Shown: positions 38,816 to 48,141 of the stretch, one piece after another | How the letters are laid out: each line of letters begins with the position of its first letter | How positions within the stretch are numbered: the first letter of the stretch is position 1 | Assembly: GCA_013378335.1 (NCBI GenBank) | Contig: CP040556.1 | Coordinates: 806,001 to 870,000 of the forward strand | Direction: 5' to 3' | Length of the DNA stretch: 64,000 nucleotides | Source of the DNA: Streptococcus sanguinis | GTDB taxonomy: Bacteria; Bacillota; Bacilli; Lactobacillales; Streptococcaceae | The notes under the pieces: generated by a model | What the model saw: only the letters and a program-made list of their open reading frames with translations | Databases searched by the model: none | Told to the model about the DNA's origin: nothing | Made by a program: the position numbers and the translations under genes

Positions 38816-39584
38816 CCATACCTGGGTGATTTGTGCCTTTGGCGAAAGTGAATTTTTGGAAGATTGTATCCTGTCTTTGCATGCTCAAACCTTGCCTTCA
38901 AAAATTATCTGCTATAGCTCAACACCGCTGGATTCAATCAAGCAATTGTGCCAGAAGTACGGTATTCCTTTTTATACGAAAGAAGGCGGAGGTATCGGTA
39001 AGGACTGGAACAATGCCCTTTCCTTTGTAGAGACTTCTTATGCTACCATTGCCCACCAGGATGACTACTATGAGCCAACTTATCTAGAAGCAGTGATGCA
39101 AAAAATAGAGCAGTCGAAGGATATTCTCATTGCCTATACAGACTACTTTGAAGAGAAAAATGGAGTCAAAATTCCGGCTAATACCAATCTGAAAATCAAG
39201 ACTCTCATGCTTAAAACCTTGAATCTGATGCCGGCCAACCGTTTTTGGAGAAATCGGGTCCTGGCTTTTGGCAATCCCATTTCCTGTCCGGCGGTGACTT
39301 ACAACTTAGAGGCATTAAGCGATTTTCGATTTGATGAGGAAATGCGCGTGAGTCTGGATTGGTATGCTTGGTACAAGATTAGCGCCTATAAGGGTCGCTT
39401 TGCTTATATTTCCGAGAAGCTTATGTGCCACCGGATTCATGGAGAGTCTGAAACAACCAAGACTATTTCAGATAACACTCGAACCAAAGAGGACTTGTTC
39501 ATGTATCAGCTTTTCTGGCCCAAGTGGGTGGCTAATCTGATAAATAAAGCATACATGAAGAGTCAAGACGCTAACTCAAACTAA
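38805..39584 (+). CDS. GT2-type glycosyltransferase
   Basis: The 259-aa protein has a GT-A core with the N-terminal WVICAFGESEFLEDCILSL, GIGKDWNNALSFVE and the metal-binding region AHQDDYYEPTYLE (about residues 83-95), then an acceptor part with SLDWYAWYKIS and CHRIHGESET. It is more divergent than the other GT2 genes in the locus. The ATG at 38805 overlaps the DUF2304 gene and has GAGAG upstream. Sugar specificity unknown. Confidence 0.8.
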   Translation: MKNNHTWVICAFGESEFLEDCILSLHAQTLPSKIICYSSTPLDSIKQLCQKYGIPFYTKEGGGIGKDWNNALSFVETSYATIAHQDDYYEPTYLEAVMQKIEQSKDILIAYTDYFEEKNGVKIPANTNLKIKTLMLKTLNLMPANRFWRNRVLAFGNPISCPAVTYNLEALSDFRFDEEMRVSLDWYAWYKISAYKGRFAYISEKLMCHRIHGESETTKTISDNTRTKEDLFMYQLFWPKWVANLINKAYMKSQDANSN

Positions 39585-39608
39585 TAGAGTTATTTACAAG
39601 GAAAGTAT

Positions 39609-42590
39609 ATGAAAGATTTAATATCTGTTGTTGTAACTTGTTACAACCATCAAGATTACATTGAACAGTGTTTGCGCAGTATTTTTGCTCAGACCTATCG
39701 AAATATTGAGTTACTGGTATTGGATGATGGCTCCTCTGACCATTCTGCTGAAATCATAGAGGCTGTCTTGGCGGCTTCCCCTTTTCCAACGCGGTTTGAA
39801 AGTCATGAAAATATGGGAGTCGTTAAGACAAGAAACAAGGCTTTGCAGCAAATTCAAGGCACTTATTTTATTTTTGTGGATAGTGACGATTTTCTGGATT
39901 CGGACTATATTGAGAGTTTCTACACAAGCATGGTGCAAGAGGAGGCAGATATTGTCTATGGTGATTTGTATGACCCTGATAAAAAGGAGTTTTACCTTAA
40001 ATCACGGCCCTATGACAAGCTAGCTTTCTTAACGGAGAATTATATTTCCAACTGTTCCCTCATTCGTCGTTCGGTAGCTGATGGTATTTATTATGATGAA
40101 GCGCTGAATCGTGAAAAACTGGAGGACTATGATTTTCTTTTAAACTTAATTATCAATCAAGGCGCGAAACCAGTTTATGATGCAAAAACAAAGCTGAATT
40201 ACCGGGTCTTTGATAAGGAATCAATCTCTAAACGGGATTCTACGAGATATCATTACGAAATGTATCTGAAAATCCTGCGTAAGTATGTGAGACAGATACC
40301 AGATGATATTTACCAAGCTCTGGGCAAGAATATATTTACACTAGAAGGTCGTTTGGATGAGTTGATTCAGCATATGGATAAAGTGAACGACTATGTTCTT
40401 GAACTGCAGGAGGATCAGCGGCAGTTACATAAAAATCTAGACTCCTTGAAATCCAGACTGAGAACGATAAAAGAACAGCGAGATGAGGCTATTCAGGAGC
40501 AGTTTCGTATTCGCCGCTCTATTTCCTATCGACTGGGGAATGGCATGATTACGCCATTGAAACGTCTGGCTCAGATAATCAAGAATCCTCTCAGTATCAA
40601 AGCTGTTTTAAGTCGGATTAAGAAACAGCTGGTTCGTCTAAAACGTAACGCTAAGTCTCCTAAGGTTTATTACTATCAAAGGCTGCGGAATTCTCAACGA
40701 GCAAAAGCTTTAGCTTCAGTTTCAAGCGGCGAAAAAGTCTTAGTCTATGTCATTTTTGAATCCGAGCCACGCTTGCAGCAGTATAAGACTATCTTTTTAG
40801 AAAAGTTAGCAGCTTTGGCTGATAAGACTCTCATCGTCGTGAATGGCGGTCTGGCAGCAGAAGATACAGAAATCTTGGAGCAGTATGGGCAAGTCTTGGT
40901 GCGGGATAATAGTGGCTATGATACGGCAGCTTTTCGTGAAGGCATTCTTTCCTTAGGAAAGGAAACGCTGCAGCATTGCTCTCAGCTGATGCTCGTCAAT
41001 GACACCAATATCGGACCTATGAGTGATTTGGCGGCTGTCTTTCAAACTATGGCTGGCAGAAATCTGGACTTTTGGGGAATTTCCTATGGTGAGACCCAGG
41101 AAGATATCACTGGTTTTAACCGCTATGGCTACATTCCCAATCACCTACAGTCTTATTTTTTGGTGATTGAGCCTTTGCTGCTTCAGTCCGAAGAATTCTA
41201 CGACTATTGGCAAGTGCTGACTGATACGGATTCAAGGGAAGAGGCTATCGGAAAGCATGAAACGACTTTTACCAAGTACTTTGCTGACTTGGGCTATCGC
41301 TACGATGCCTTGGTTCACGAAAATCAGGATTCGGCCATGTACATTCATCCATTAAGGATGTTAAAGGCGGGCAGTCCTCTGATTAAGTATACTTCTTTGA
41401 AGAATTATGATGATCAGCAGTTTTTATGGCAAGGTCTGGAAAGAGAGTCAGAGGTTCCTGATGTATTGGACTATGTTCGGGAGAAGACAGATTATCCAGT
41501 AGAAATTCTTGAGAATATAGTTCAAAAATTCAAAGATGTGCCTCGTGATCAATATATTCTCATCATTGACGGTGTAGAGAACATCATTCCGCAGTGTACG
41601 CGCTACCGTGTGCTCAATAAGGCAGAGCAGCTTAGAAAGAATGGCTTTGCTGTGAAAGTGGTTAATGCGTCTGAATTTAGTCTGGCTCAGGCCCAGTATG
41701 CTAGCCACATCATTATCTACCGCGCTCCTTGGTCTGCTCAGCTCCAGCTTTTATGTGATTTGGCTCGGGAGGAGCATAAGCCAGTCTATTTTGATATTGA
41801 TGATTTGGTATTTGATACCCTTTATACGGACCAGCTGAGTTATACCCAAGGCTTATCTGAGAAGGAAAAGGGGAATTACGATGCTGGAGTGAAGAATTAT
41901 GGGAAAATGCTGGCGGCTTGTGATGGGGCGATTACCTCCACTAATCAGTTAAAAGAGGAATTGCTCAAATACAAGGACTCCGTCCTGCTGAATCGTAATC
42001 TGGCGTCCAGCGAATTGATTGCCGTCAGCTCGCAGTTCATGAAGGAAGATTTTGCTGCAGATGACAAAATCAAAATCGGTTATTTCTCTGGCTCCATCAG
42101 CCACAATGAAAATTTTGAGCTCATCAAGCCGGCTATCAAAGAAGTGCTGGACAATTACCCAACCGTGGAGCTTCATATTGTAGGCCACTTGGATATCCCG
42201 CAGGATATGAAACAATATACGCAGCGTATTGTCGTCCATGAGTATGTGGACTGGAAGGCCTTGCCTCAGTTGATTAGTCAGGTTGATATTAATCTGGCTC
42301 CGTTGGTTGACTCAGTCTTTAATCGGGCTAAGTCAGAAATCAAGTGGATAGAAGCAGCTCTAGTCAAGGTACCAACGATTGCCAGTCATATCGGGGCCTT
42401 TGCAGACATGATGATTGACGGTCAGACGGGTCTTTTGGCTAAAGATAGTGAATGGAAAGAAAAGCTGGAAAGCCTGATTCTTTCTGCGGATTTACGTAGA
42501 GAACTAGCGGAGAACGCCTACGCTTTTGTAATAGAAAATTGCAGTTTAGATAAAAAAGATGAAATGGTGACTTATTTTGAAAAGAAATAA
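39609..42590 (+). CDS. Three-domain glycosyltransferase: GT2 - RgpF-like - GT4-like fusion
   Basis: The 993-aa protein is unusually long. Residues about 1-230 are a GT2 domain (SVVVTCYNHQDYIEQCL, LDDGSSDHS, VDSDDFLDSDY). A coiled-coil linker follows at about 255-305 (EDQRQLHKNLDSLKSRLRTI). Residues about 375-620 are an RgpF (rhamnan synthesis F, PF05045-like) domain with VYVIFESEPRLQQYK, RDNSGYDTAAFREGI, LVNDTNIGPMSDL and DFWGISYGET. Residues about 640-993 are a GT4/GT1-like domain (YFDIDDLVFDT, IKIGYFSGSISHNENFELI, IGAFADMMIDGQTGLLA). A single polypeptide could add two or three sugars in sequence. It is separate from the standalone rgpF at 49363. Confidence 0.85.
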   Translation: MKDLISVVVTCYNHQDYIEQCLRSIFAQTYRNIELLVLDDGSSDHSAEIIEAVLAASPFPTRFESHENMGVVKTRNKALQQIQGTYFIFVDSDDFLDSDYIESFYTSMVQEEADIVYGDLYDPDKKEFYLKSRPYDKLAFLTENYISNCSLIRRSVADGIYYDEALNREKLEDYDFLLNLIINQGAKPVYDAKTKLNYRVFDKESISKRDSTRYHYEMYLKILRKYVRQIPDDIYQALGKNIFTLEGRLDELIQHMDKVNDYVLELQEDQRQLHKNLDSLKSRLRTIKEQRDEAIQEQFRIRRSISYRLGNGMITPLKRLAQIIKNPLSIKAVLSRIKKQLVRLKRNAKSPKVYYYQRLRNSQRAKALASVSSGEKVLVYVIFESEPRLQQYKTIFLEKLAALADKTLIVVNGGLAAEDTEILEQYGQVLVRDNSGYDTAAFREGILSLGKETLQHCSQLMLVNDTNIGPMSDLAAVFQTMAGRNLDFWGISYGETQEDITGFNRYGYIPNHLQSYFLVIEPLLLQSEEFYDYWQVLTDTDSREEAIGKHETTFTKYFADLGYRYDALVHENQDSAMYIHPLRMLKAGSPLIKYTSLKNYDDQQFLWQGLERESEVPDVLDYVREKTDYPVEILENIVQKFKDVPRDQYILIIDGVENIIPQCTRYRVLNKAEQLRKNGFAVKVVNASEFSLAQAQYASHIIIYRAPWSAQLQLLCDLAREEHKPVYFDIDDLVFDTLYTDQLSYTQGLSEKEKGNYDAGVKNYGKMLAACDGAITSTNQLKEELLKYKDSVLLNRNLASSELIAVSSQFMKEDFAADDKIKIGYFSGSISHNENFELIKPAIKEVLDNYPTVELHIVGHLDIPQDMKQYTQRIVVHEYVDWKALPQLISQVDINLAPLVDSVFNRAKSEIKWIEAALVKVPTIASHIGAFADMMIDGQTGLLAKDSEWKEKLESLILSADLRRELAENAYAFVIENCSLDKKDEMVTYFEKK

Positions 42591-43884
42591 AGAAGTAAAA
42601 GTCGAGAATATTTTCTTATTATTGGCAAGTATCTTTGTTTTGACTTTTATGATTGCACAGCCGATTAATCGGGTGCCTGATGAGACCAATCACGCTCGTA
42701 TGACATGGGAAATCTTCCATAAACCGACCAATCGAACATATAAATGGATGGACAAAATCCCATCCACTCCGAATGTCTCGCCGGCAGAGTACAAGCAGTT
42801 GTTCTCAGAGAAGATAGATCTGGCGCAAGAAGAGTTTACCTTTGGCTTTAATCTCAAGGCTATCTCTTTCCTGCCTCAGCTCCTAGGTATGACCTTGGGA
42901 AGCATGCTTTATCCGTCAGTAGGCTTCATCGTGATGATGGGGCGGCTCTTTAATGCCTTGGCCTATATCATCGGGGTTTATCTGCTGATTAAATACTTCA
43001 AATATGGCAAAAAAGCTCTGCTTTTCCTATCTCTTTTGCCTATTATGGTCCAGCAGGCAGCTTCTCTCTCTTACGATGTGATGAACTACCTGGAAATTAT
43101 GTTGGCGGTTGGCTTTTTGACCAATATTGCCTATCATAAGAAATTCACTAATAGAAATGTACTGGAGCTTTTGGTGATTTCTATAGGCCTCTTTGTCACC
43201 AAGCCGAATAATGTTCTTTTATTAGGCTTACTGCCTTTTGTTGACTTTGAATTTGAAGGATTCCTTGCGGTTCTGAACAAGCCTTTTTTTGCAACCAAAG
43301 CTTTTGTAGCTCGTTATCGCATTATCTTTTATGTGCTTGGCTTTGCTACTTTCTTTCTTGCCCTGCATCTAGCCTTTCGCAATCAGGGTGGGCTCTTGCA
43401 CTATGGCCAAGTCTTATTGAATACGCTCTTTAAGCAAAGTGTCAATGGCGACTTGAATACGATTTTGACAATTGGTATGTTTGGCTTTTTGGGCAATTTC
43501 ACCATTCAACTGCCTCTATGGCTGATTTTTATCGATGTGGCTGTCTTAGCTATCATCTTCTTGCAGTCGCAGAAAGATTTTATGACCAAGGGCTACACAG
43601 TCATGTCGCGTTATCTGTTTCTGGTTCAAGTGATTGCTGTTGTGTCAATTATGTATCTGCAGTGGACGCCCATCGTCTTAGGTAAAGGGGCCATGATATC
43701 GGTTGGTGCTCAGGGACGTTATTTTACACCCTTCCTGATTTTACTACTACCAACTGTTGCTAATCTAGGAACCTTGGACATTAAAGACAGAGTGGTGAAT
43801 CGAATGATGGTTGGGACTCTGGTAGCTAACTTCTTAGTTTCCCTCTACTTGATGGTGCCCTTTTATTGGAATGTATTAGGATAA
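42577..43884 (+). CDS. DUF2142 polytopic membrane protein, probable GT-C glycosyltransferase (GacL-like role)
   Basis: The 435-aa protein has about ten membrane spans. The first outer loop contains RVPDETNHARMTWEIF, the acidic motif expected of a GT-C transferase and typical of DUF2142. Such enzymes take sugar from undecaprenyl phosphate on the outer face and add it to a polymer. GacL performs this step in group A Streptococcus; here the equivalent role is inferred from context (GacI/GacJ-like genes and flippase). The start is TTG 42577, with GGTGA upstream, overlapping the previous gene by 14 bases. Confidence 0.78.
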   Translation: MKRNKEVKVENIFLLLASIFVLTFMIAQPINRVPDETNHARMTWEIFHKPTNRTYKWMDKIPSTPNVSPAEYKQLFSEKIDLAQEEFTFGFNLKAISFLPQLLGMTLGSMLYPSVGFIVMMGRLFNALAYIIGVYLLIKYFKYGKKALLFLSLLPIMVQQAASLSYDVMNYLEIMLAVGFLTNIAYHKKFTNRNVLELLVISIGLFVTKPNNVLLLGLLPFVDFEFEGFLAVLNKPFFATKAFVARYRIIFYVLGFATFFLALHLAFRNQGGLLHYGQVLLNTLFKQSVNGDLNTILTIGMFGFLGNFTIQLPLWLIFIDVAVLAIIFLQSQKDFMTKGYTVMSRYLFLVQVIAVVSIMYLQWTPIVLGKGAMISVGAQGRYFTPFLILLLPTVANLGTLDIKDRVVNRMMVGTLVANFLVSLYLMVPFYWNVLG

Positions 43885-43887
43885 GCT

Positions 43888-45135
43888 ATGAAAAAAAAGA
43901 TATTATTCATTTCGCCGACTGGAACGCTGGATAATGGAGCTGAAATCTCTATTGTCAATTTGATGGAATACTTGGTCCAGACGGGCCATCAGGTTATCAA
44001 TGCGATTCCGGATTATCATGTAGCAGTTCAGCAGGACTATATATCCAGCTTGGCAGCCTTGGCTATTGAGACTATAGCCTTGCCGTCAGTTAAATGGTGG
44101 TGGGAGGATGCGCCTGGTGGCCTGCCGGACAGTCCTGAGTCTAGAGCTCGGTCTTATCAGGATAATACCTCAGCGCTCAGAAAGATATTAACGGAGCGAA
44201 AGATTGATTTGGTTATTACTAACACGGTCAATATGTTTCAAGGTGCAGTGGCAGCGGCCTGCGAGAATGTTCCGCATTTCTGGCTGATTCATGAATTTCC
44301 TGACGGAGAGTTTGGTTACTATAAGGAAAAGCTAGATTTTATCAGTGATTATTCGCAGGAAATATTTGCAGTTAGAGGAGCCTTGCAAAGACAGTTACAG
44401 GAGCTGCTGCCAAATAGAAAAGTCTTGTCTTTTGCCCCTTTTACGAAAATTCAGCCTACTGACACAGGAGAAAAGGATGGAGCCGAAAGGCGTATTGTGT
44501 CAGTTGGACGTTTGACAGAGCGTAAGAATCAATTAGAATTGATAAAAGCATATAACCAGCTATCTCAGCCAAAACCGGCCTTGGTTTTTATCGGTTCCTG
44601 GGATGATGAGTACAAAAAAAGATGCGATACCTATATCTCCGAACACCATGTCAAAAATATTAGCTTCCTGGGACACAAGGACAATCCTTGGGCAGAGGTG
44701 ATGGAAGCAGATCTTGCGGTATTTCCGTCTGCAATGGAAACCTTTGGCTTAGTCTATATTGAAGCGATTATGAATGGCCTTCCGACCATATTGTCGGACA
44801 ATCCTGGTCATCTATCCGCCTATGAAATCTTTGAAGAAGGTCAGCTGTATTCATCTGGCAATATCGAGGAGTTGGCTGATAAGATAAACATTGCCTTGGC
44901 AAACTTTGAGAGATTAAAAGATCAGGCGGTGGCCAATCTTGGTAAAATCCAAGAGCGATACACAGTTCAGAGTGTTTACCAGACCTTATTGGATAAGATT
45001 GAAAACACTGAAATATACAAGTCTAACTCTTTGCGTCATGTCAAGTGCTTATTGGATACAAATTTACCTTCTCAACCAGCAGGCTCTTTCTTACGAAAAG
45101 TGAAAAATAAGTTGCTTTCTGGCAGAAGAGGTTAA
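43888..45135 (+). CDS. GT4-family glycosyltransferase
   Basis: The 415-aa GT-B enzyme has the N-terminal ILFISPTGTLDNGAEISIVN, a GT4 nucleotide-binding half (RRIVSVGRLTERKNQLELI, about residues 200-218), and the C-terminal EX7E region (FPSAMETFGLVYIEAIMNGLP, quoted in part as ETFGLVYIEAIMNG). AGGATAAGC precedes the ATG. It is the last gene of the first polysaccharide transcript; a terminator follows. Sugar specificity is unknown. Confidence 0.88.
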   Translation: MKKKILFISPTGTLDNGAEISIVNLMEYLVQTGHQVINAIPDYHVAVQQDYISSLAALAIETIALPSVKWWWEDAPGGLPDSPESRARSYQDNTSALRKILTERKIDLVITNTVNMFQGAVAAACENVPHFWLIHEFPDGEFGYYKEKLDFISDYSQEIFAVRGALQRQLQELLPNRKVLSFAPFTKIQPTDTGEKDGAERRIVSVGRLTERKNQLELIKAYNQLSQPKPALVFIGSWDDEYKKRCDTYISEHHVKNISFLGHKDNPWAEVMEADLAVFPSAMETFGLVYIEAIMNGLPTILSDNPGHLSAYEIFEEGQLYSSGNIEELADKINIALANFERLKDQAVANLGKIQERYTVQSVYQTLLDKIENTEIYKSNSLRHVKCLLDTNLPSQPAGSFLRKVKNKLLSGRRG

Positions 45136-45140
45136 AGAAA

Positions 45141-45181
45141 GAAAAGGACAAGTGCAGCCGCGGCTCTACCTGTCCTTTTTG
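45141..45181 (+). terminator. Terminator between the decoration genes and the rgp core
   Basis: AAAAGGACA and TGTCCTTTT arms with an inner GCAGCCGCGGCTC pairing, followed by T-rich sequence. Confidence 0.88.
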
Positions 45182-45207
45182 TATTATACAAACACACTAG
45201 AAAGTGG

Positions 45208-45213
45208 TATAAT
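45208..45213 (+). promoter_or_regulatory. Promoter of the rgp core operon
   Basis: GTGGTATAAT, an extended -10 box, 36 bases upstream of the rgpA start, right after the terminator. It separates the rhamnan core from the upstream genes as a transcription unit. Confidence 0.65.
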
Positions 45214-45248
45214 AGAATGGATTGTAAAATCTTGAATTGAGGGAAATC

Positions 45249-46397
45249 ATGAAACATGTCTTCATCATCGGGAGTCGGGGACTTCCTGCCAAATATGGAG
45301 GATTTGAAACCTTTGTCGAAAAATTGACAGAGAATCAAATCTCTTCTCAAATCCAGTATCATGTGGCTTGCTTATCAGATGATGAAGCTTTTCATCATTT
45401 TGACTACAAGGGAGTAGACTGCTTTACAGTCAAGCCACCTAAGCTTGGTCCTGCCCGAGTAATTGCCTATGATATGATGGCTGTCTCCTACGCCCTCAAG
45501 TTTGCTAAGAAAGAGCAGATTGAGCAGCCAATTTTTTACATTCTTGGAAATACGATTGGTGCTTTTATCCTTCCCTTTGCTCGTCGTATTCATCAGGCAG
45601 GCGGTAAATTCTTTATCAATCCTGACGGGTTGGAGTGGAAGCGGGCCAAGTGGTCTAAGCCAGTCCAAGCCTATCTCAAGTATTCTGAGAAGGTCATGAC
45701 CAAGCATGCAGACTTGGTTATAGCGGACAATCAAGGCATCGAAAGCTATATTCAAAAAGCTTATCCTTGGTCTAAAACGACCTGTATCGCTTATGGAACC
45801 GACGTTTATATGTCCAATCTGACGGAAAACGAAGGCAAGGTCAGGGTCTTCTTTGAAAAGTGGGCCAGTAAGGAAAAAGACTATTACCTCATTGTCGGAC
45901 GCTTCGTTCCGGAGAACAACTATGAAACCATCATTCAAGAGTTCATGAAATCCAAAACCCAACGTGACTTGATGATTATCTGCAATCATGAGGGAAATCC
46001 CTATTTTGAAGAACTCAAGCAGAAAACGGGCTTTGACCGTGATTCTCGCATTAAATTTGTTGGAACGGTCTATGATCAGAATCTGCTCAAATATATCCGA
46101 AATCATGCTTTTGCATACATACATGGCCACGAGGTTGGCGGTACCAATCCGGGACTCTTGGAAGCACTGGCTCAGACAGATGCCAATCTGGTGCTGGATG
46201 TGGACTTCAATCGGAAGGTAGCAAAAGAAACGGCTCTGTACTGGAAAAAAGAACCCGGCCAGCTGGCCCAGCTGATTGACCGAGTAGATGCTCAAACAGA
46301 GTTTACGGAGCTAGGTCAAGCCGCCAAAGAAAATATGAAAGAAAACTACACATGGGAAAAAATTGTGGGTGAATACGAGGATTTATTTTTATCATGA
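45249..46397 (+). CDS. rgpA: Rhamnosyltransferase RgpA-type (DUF1972 plus GT4)
   Basis: The 382-aa enzyme begins KHVFIIGSRGLPAKYGGFET, the DUF1972 signature of RgpA/Cps2T beta-1,4-rhamnosyltransferases, and has a GT4 C-terminal half (LIVGRFVPENNYETII, HGHEVGGTNPGLLEALAQ). RgpA adds the first rhamnose to GlcNAc-PP-undecaprenol. ATG 45249 follows GAGGGAAATC. The order rgpA-B-C-D follows at once. The rmlD gene found before rgpA in Streptococcus mutans is not here. Confidence 0.92.
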   Translation: MKHVFIIGSRGLPAKYGGFETFVEKLTENQISSQIQYHVACLSDDEAFHHFDYKGVDCFTVKPPKLGPARVIAYDMMAVSYALKFAKKEQIEQPIFYILGNTIGAFILPFARRIHQAGGKFFINPDGLEWKRAKWSKPVQAYLKYSEKVMTKHADLVIADNQGIESYIQKAYPWSKTTCIAYGTDVYMSNLTENEGKVRVFFEKWASKEKDYYLIVGRFVPENNYETIIQEFMKSKTQRDLMIICNHEGNPYFEELKQKTGFDRDSRIKFVGTVYDQNLLKYIRNHAFAYIHGHEVGGTNPGLLEALAQTDANLVLDVDFNRKVAKETALYWKKEPGQLAQLIDRVDAQTEFTELGQAAKENMKENYTWEKIVGEYEDLFLS

Positions 46398-47329
46398 TAG
46401 TGACCATTCTTTTGTCCACCTATAATGGGGAACGGTTTCTGGCCGAGCAGATTAAGAGTATTCAAGAGCAGACATATAGAGACTGGCAGCTGCTGATTCG
46501 TGATGATGGCTCTACAGATGGAACGCGGGCTGTCATCGAAGACTTTTGTCGCAAGGATGACCGCATTTCCTTTATCAATCGGGAAAATCCACAAAATCTG
46601 GGTGTCATTCAGAGTTTTCATAGCCTGCTTCAATACCAAGATTCGGATTTCTATCTCTTTAGCGACCAAGATGACGTTTGGCTGCCAGACAAGATTGCCA
46701 TTCAGTTAGCTGAGGCAGACAAATATGATAGCAGTCAGCCCTTGCTGGTTTATACTGACTTGAAAGTCGTGGATCAAGAGCTACAAGTTGTTCACGAAAG
46801 TATGATTCGCACTCAGTCGGATCACGCTAATACAGAACTGGTCCAAGAGTTGACAGAGAATACGGTGACGGGCGGTGTTTCTATGATAAATCGCGCCTTG
46901 GCCCAACTTTGGACTGGGAAGGAAGAGCATGAACTGCTCATGCACGATTGGTATCTGGGCTTGCTGGCTGCGGCTTTTGGCAATCTAGTCTATATTGACA
47001 AGCCAGGTGAGCTCTATCGCCAGCATTCGAATAATGTGCTAGGAGCTCGAACGCTCAAAAAACGCTTAAAAAACTGGGTTCGTCCCCATGTTCTTTTTGC
47101 CAAATATTGGAAGTTGATAAAAGACAGTCAGACCCAGGCCAGAAATTTGCTGGTACTGCCGCTGACTGCTGAAAATAGAGAGTTAATTGAGAACTTTGTG
47201 ACTATTATGGAGGTGCCTTTTAAGGAGCGCTGGCGCAGGATTCGTCAGTATGGCTACCGTAAAAACCGCACTTTCCATACCCTTGTTTTTACGAGCCTCA
47301 TTCTCACAAAGTTTGCTTATAAGGAGTAA
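46394..47329 (+). CDS. rgpB: Rhamnosyltransferase RgpB-type (GT2)
   Basis: The 311-aa GT2 enzyme starts MIVTILLSTYNGERFLAEQI, with RDDGSTDGT (about residues 35-43) and the metal-binding FSDQDDVWLPDKI (about 92-104). This is the RgpB family that extends the rhamnan backbone. Its ATG overlaps the rgpA stop by 4 bases, indicating coupled translation. It precedes the ABC exporter genes, as in the rhamnan loci of other streptococci. Confidence 0.92.
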   Translation: MIVTILLSTYNGERFLAEQIKSIQEQTYRDWQLLIRDDGSTDGTRAVIEDFCRKDDRISFINRENPQNLGVIQSFHSLLQYQDSDFYLFSDQDDVWLPDKIAIQLAEADKYDSSQPLLVYTDLKVVDQELQVVHESMIRTQSDHANTELVQELTENTVTGGVSMINRALAQLWTGKEEHELLMHDWYLGLLAAAFGNLVYIDKPGELYRQHSNNVLGARTLKKRLKNWVRPHVLFAKYWKLIKDSQTQARNLLVLPLTAENRELIENFVTIMEVPFKERWRRIRQYGYRKNRTFHTLVFTSLILTKFAYKE

Positions 47330-47334
47330 TATTC

Positions 47335-48141
47335 ATGGATTTTTTTAGTAAAAAAAATCGTATTCTTTTGAAAGAATTAATCAAGACGGATTTTAAGTTG
47401 CGTTATCAAGGGTCCTTGGTCGGCTATCTCTGGTCGATTTTGAAGCCATTGATGATGTTTACTATCATGTATCTGGTCTTTGTCCGCTTTTTGCGCTTTG
47501 ATGATGGGACACCCCACTATACAGTAGGGCTTTTGCTGGGGATGGTTTTCTGGTCTTTCTTTACCGAAGCCACCAACATGGGCATGCTTTCCATCGTGTC
47601 TCGGGGAGATTTGCTTCGTAAATTAAACTTTCCTAAGCATACCATCGTCTTTTCATCAGTTCTTGGAGCAGCTATCAATTTTCTGATTAATCTGGTCGTT
47701 GTTTTCCTCTTCGCCTTGATTAATCAGGTGAAATTCGGCTTGCATACGCTGGTGATTATTCCTCTTTTTCTGGAGGTATTGGTCTTGGCAATGGGCTGCG
47801 CCCTCATGCTGTCTTCCTTGTTTGTAAAGTATCGCGATATTGGACCGATTTGGGAAGTGGCTCTTCAAGCTGGAATGTACGCCAGCCCCATTATCTACTC
47901 TCTGAACTTCCTTTTGAAAGGTAAAAACATTTTTGTCGCTAAAATTATGATGCTCAATCCGATTGCCCAGATGCTGCAGGACATGCGCCATTTCATCGTT
48001 TCTCCTGTCAATGTCAGAGGCTGGGACATCGTGAATAACAAACTAATCGCCCTCATTCCCTACTTGATTCCTTTTGTGATATTGGCTCTAGGTTTGTTCT
48101 TCTTTAATAAAAATGCTAAGAGATTTGCGGAGATTTTATAA
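47335..48141 (+). CDS. rgpC: Rhamnan ABC exporter permease RgpC
   Basis: The 268-aa protein is an ABC-2 type permease with six spans. It starts with the cytoplasmic LLKELIKTDFKLRYQGSLVGYLWS (quoted in part: FKLRYQGSLVGYLWSILKPL), the typical O-antigen/teichoic acid exporter entry helix, and has KYRDIGPIWEVALQAGMYASP in the C-terminal half. It forms with RgpD the transporter that moves the undecaprenyl-linked rhamnan across the membrane. It overlaps rgpD by one base (TAATG). Confidence 0.93.
   Translation: MDFFSKKNRILLKELIKTDFKLRYQGSLVGYLWSILKPLMMFTIMYLVFVRFLRFDDGTPHYTVGLLLGMVFWSFFTEATNMGMLSIVSRGDLLRKLNFPKHTIVFSSVLGAAINFLINLVVVFLFALINQVKFGLHTLVIIPLFLEVLVLAMGCALMLSSLFVKYRDIGPIWEVALQAGMYASPIIYSLNFLLKGKNIFVAKIMMLNPIAQMLQDMRHFIVSPVNVRGWDIVNNKLIALIPYLIPFVILALGLFFFNKNAKRFAEIL

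Noticed and set aside
34516..45135. Wzx/Wzy-type capsule locus
   Set aside because: A flippase is present, but there is no recognisable Wzy polymerase, CpsABCD regulatory set or initiating phosphoglycosyltransferase. The context fits rhamnan decoration better.
45375..46295. 306-aa open frame on the minus strand within rgpA
   Set aside because: Fully opposite rgpA, no ribosome site or promoter, and the product does not resemble a protein family; rgpA itself is clearly conserved.
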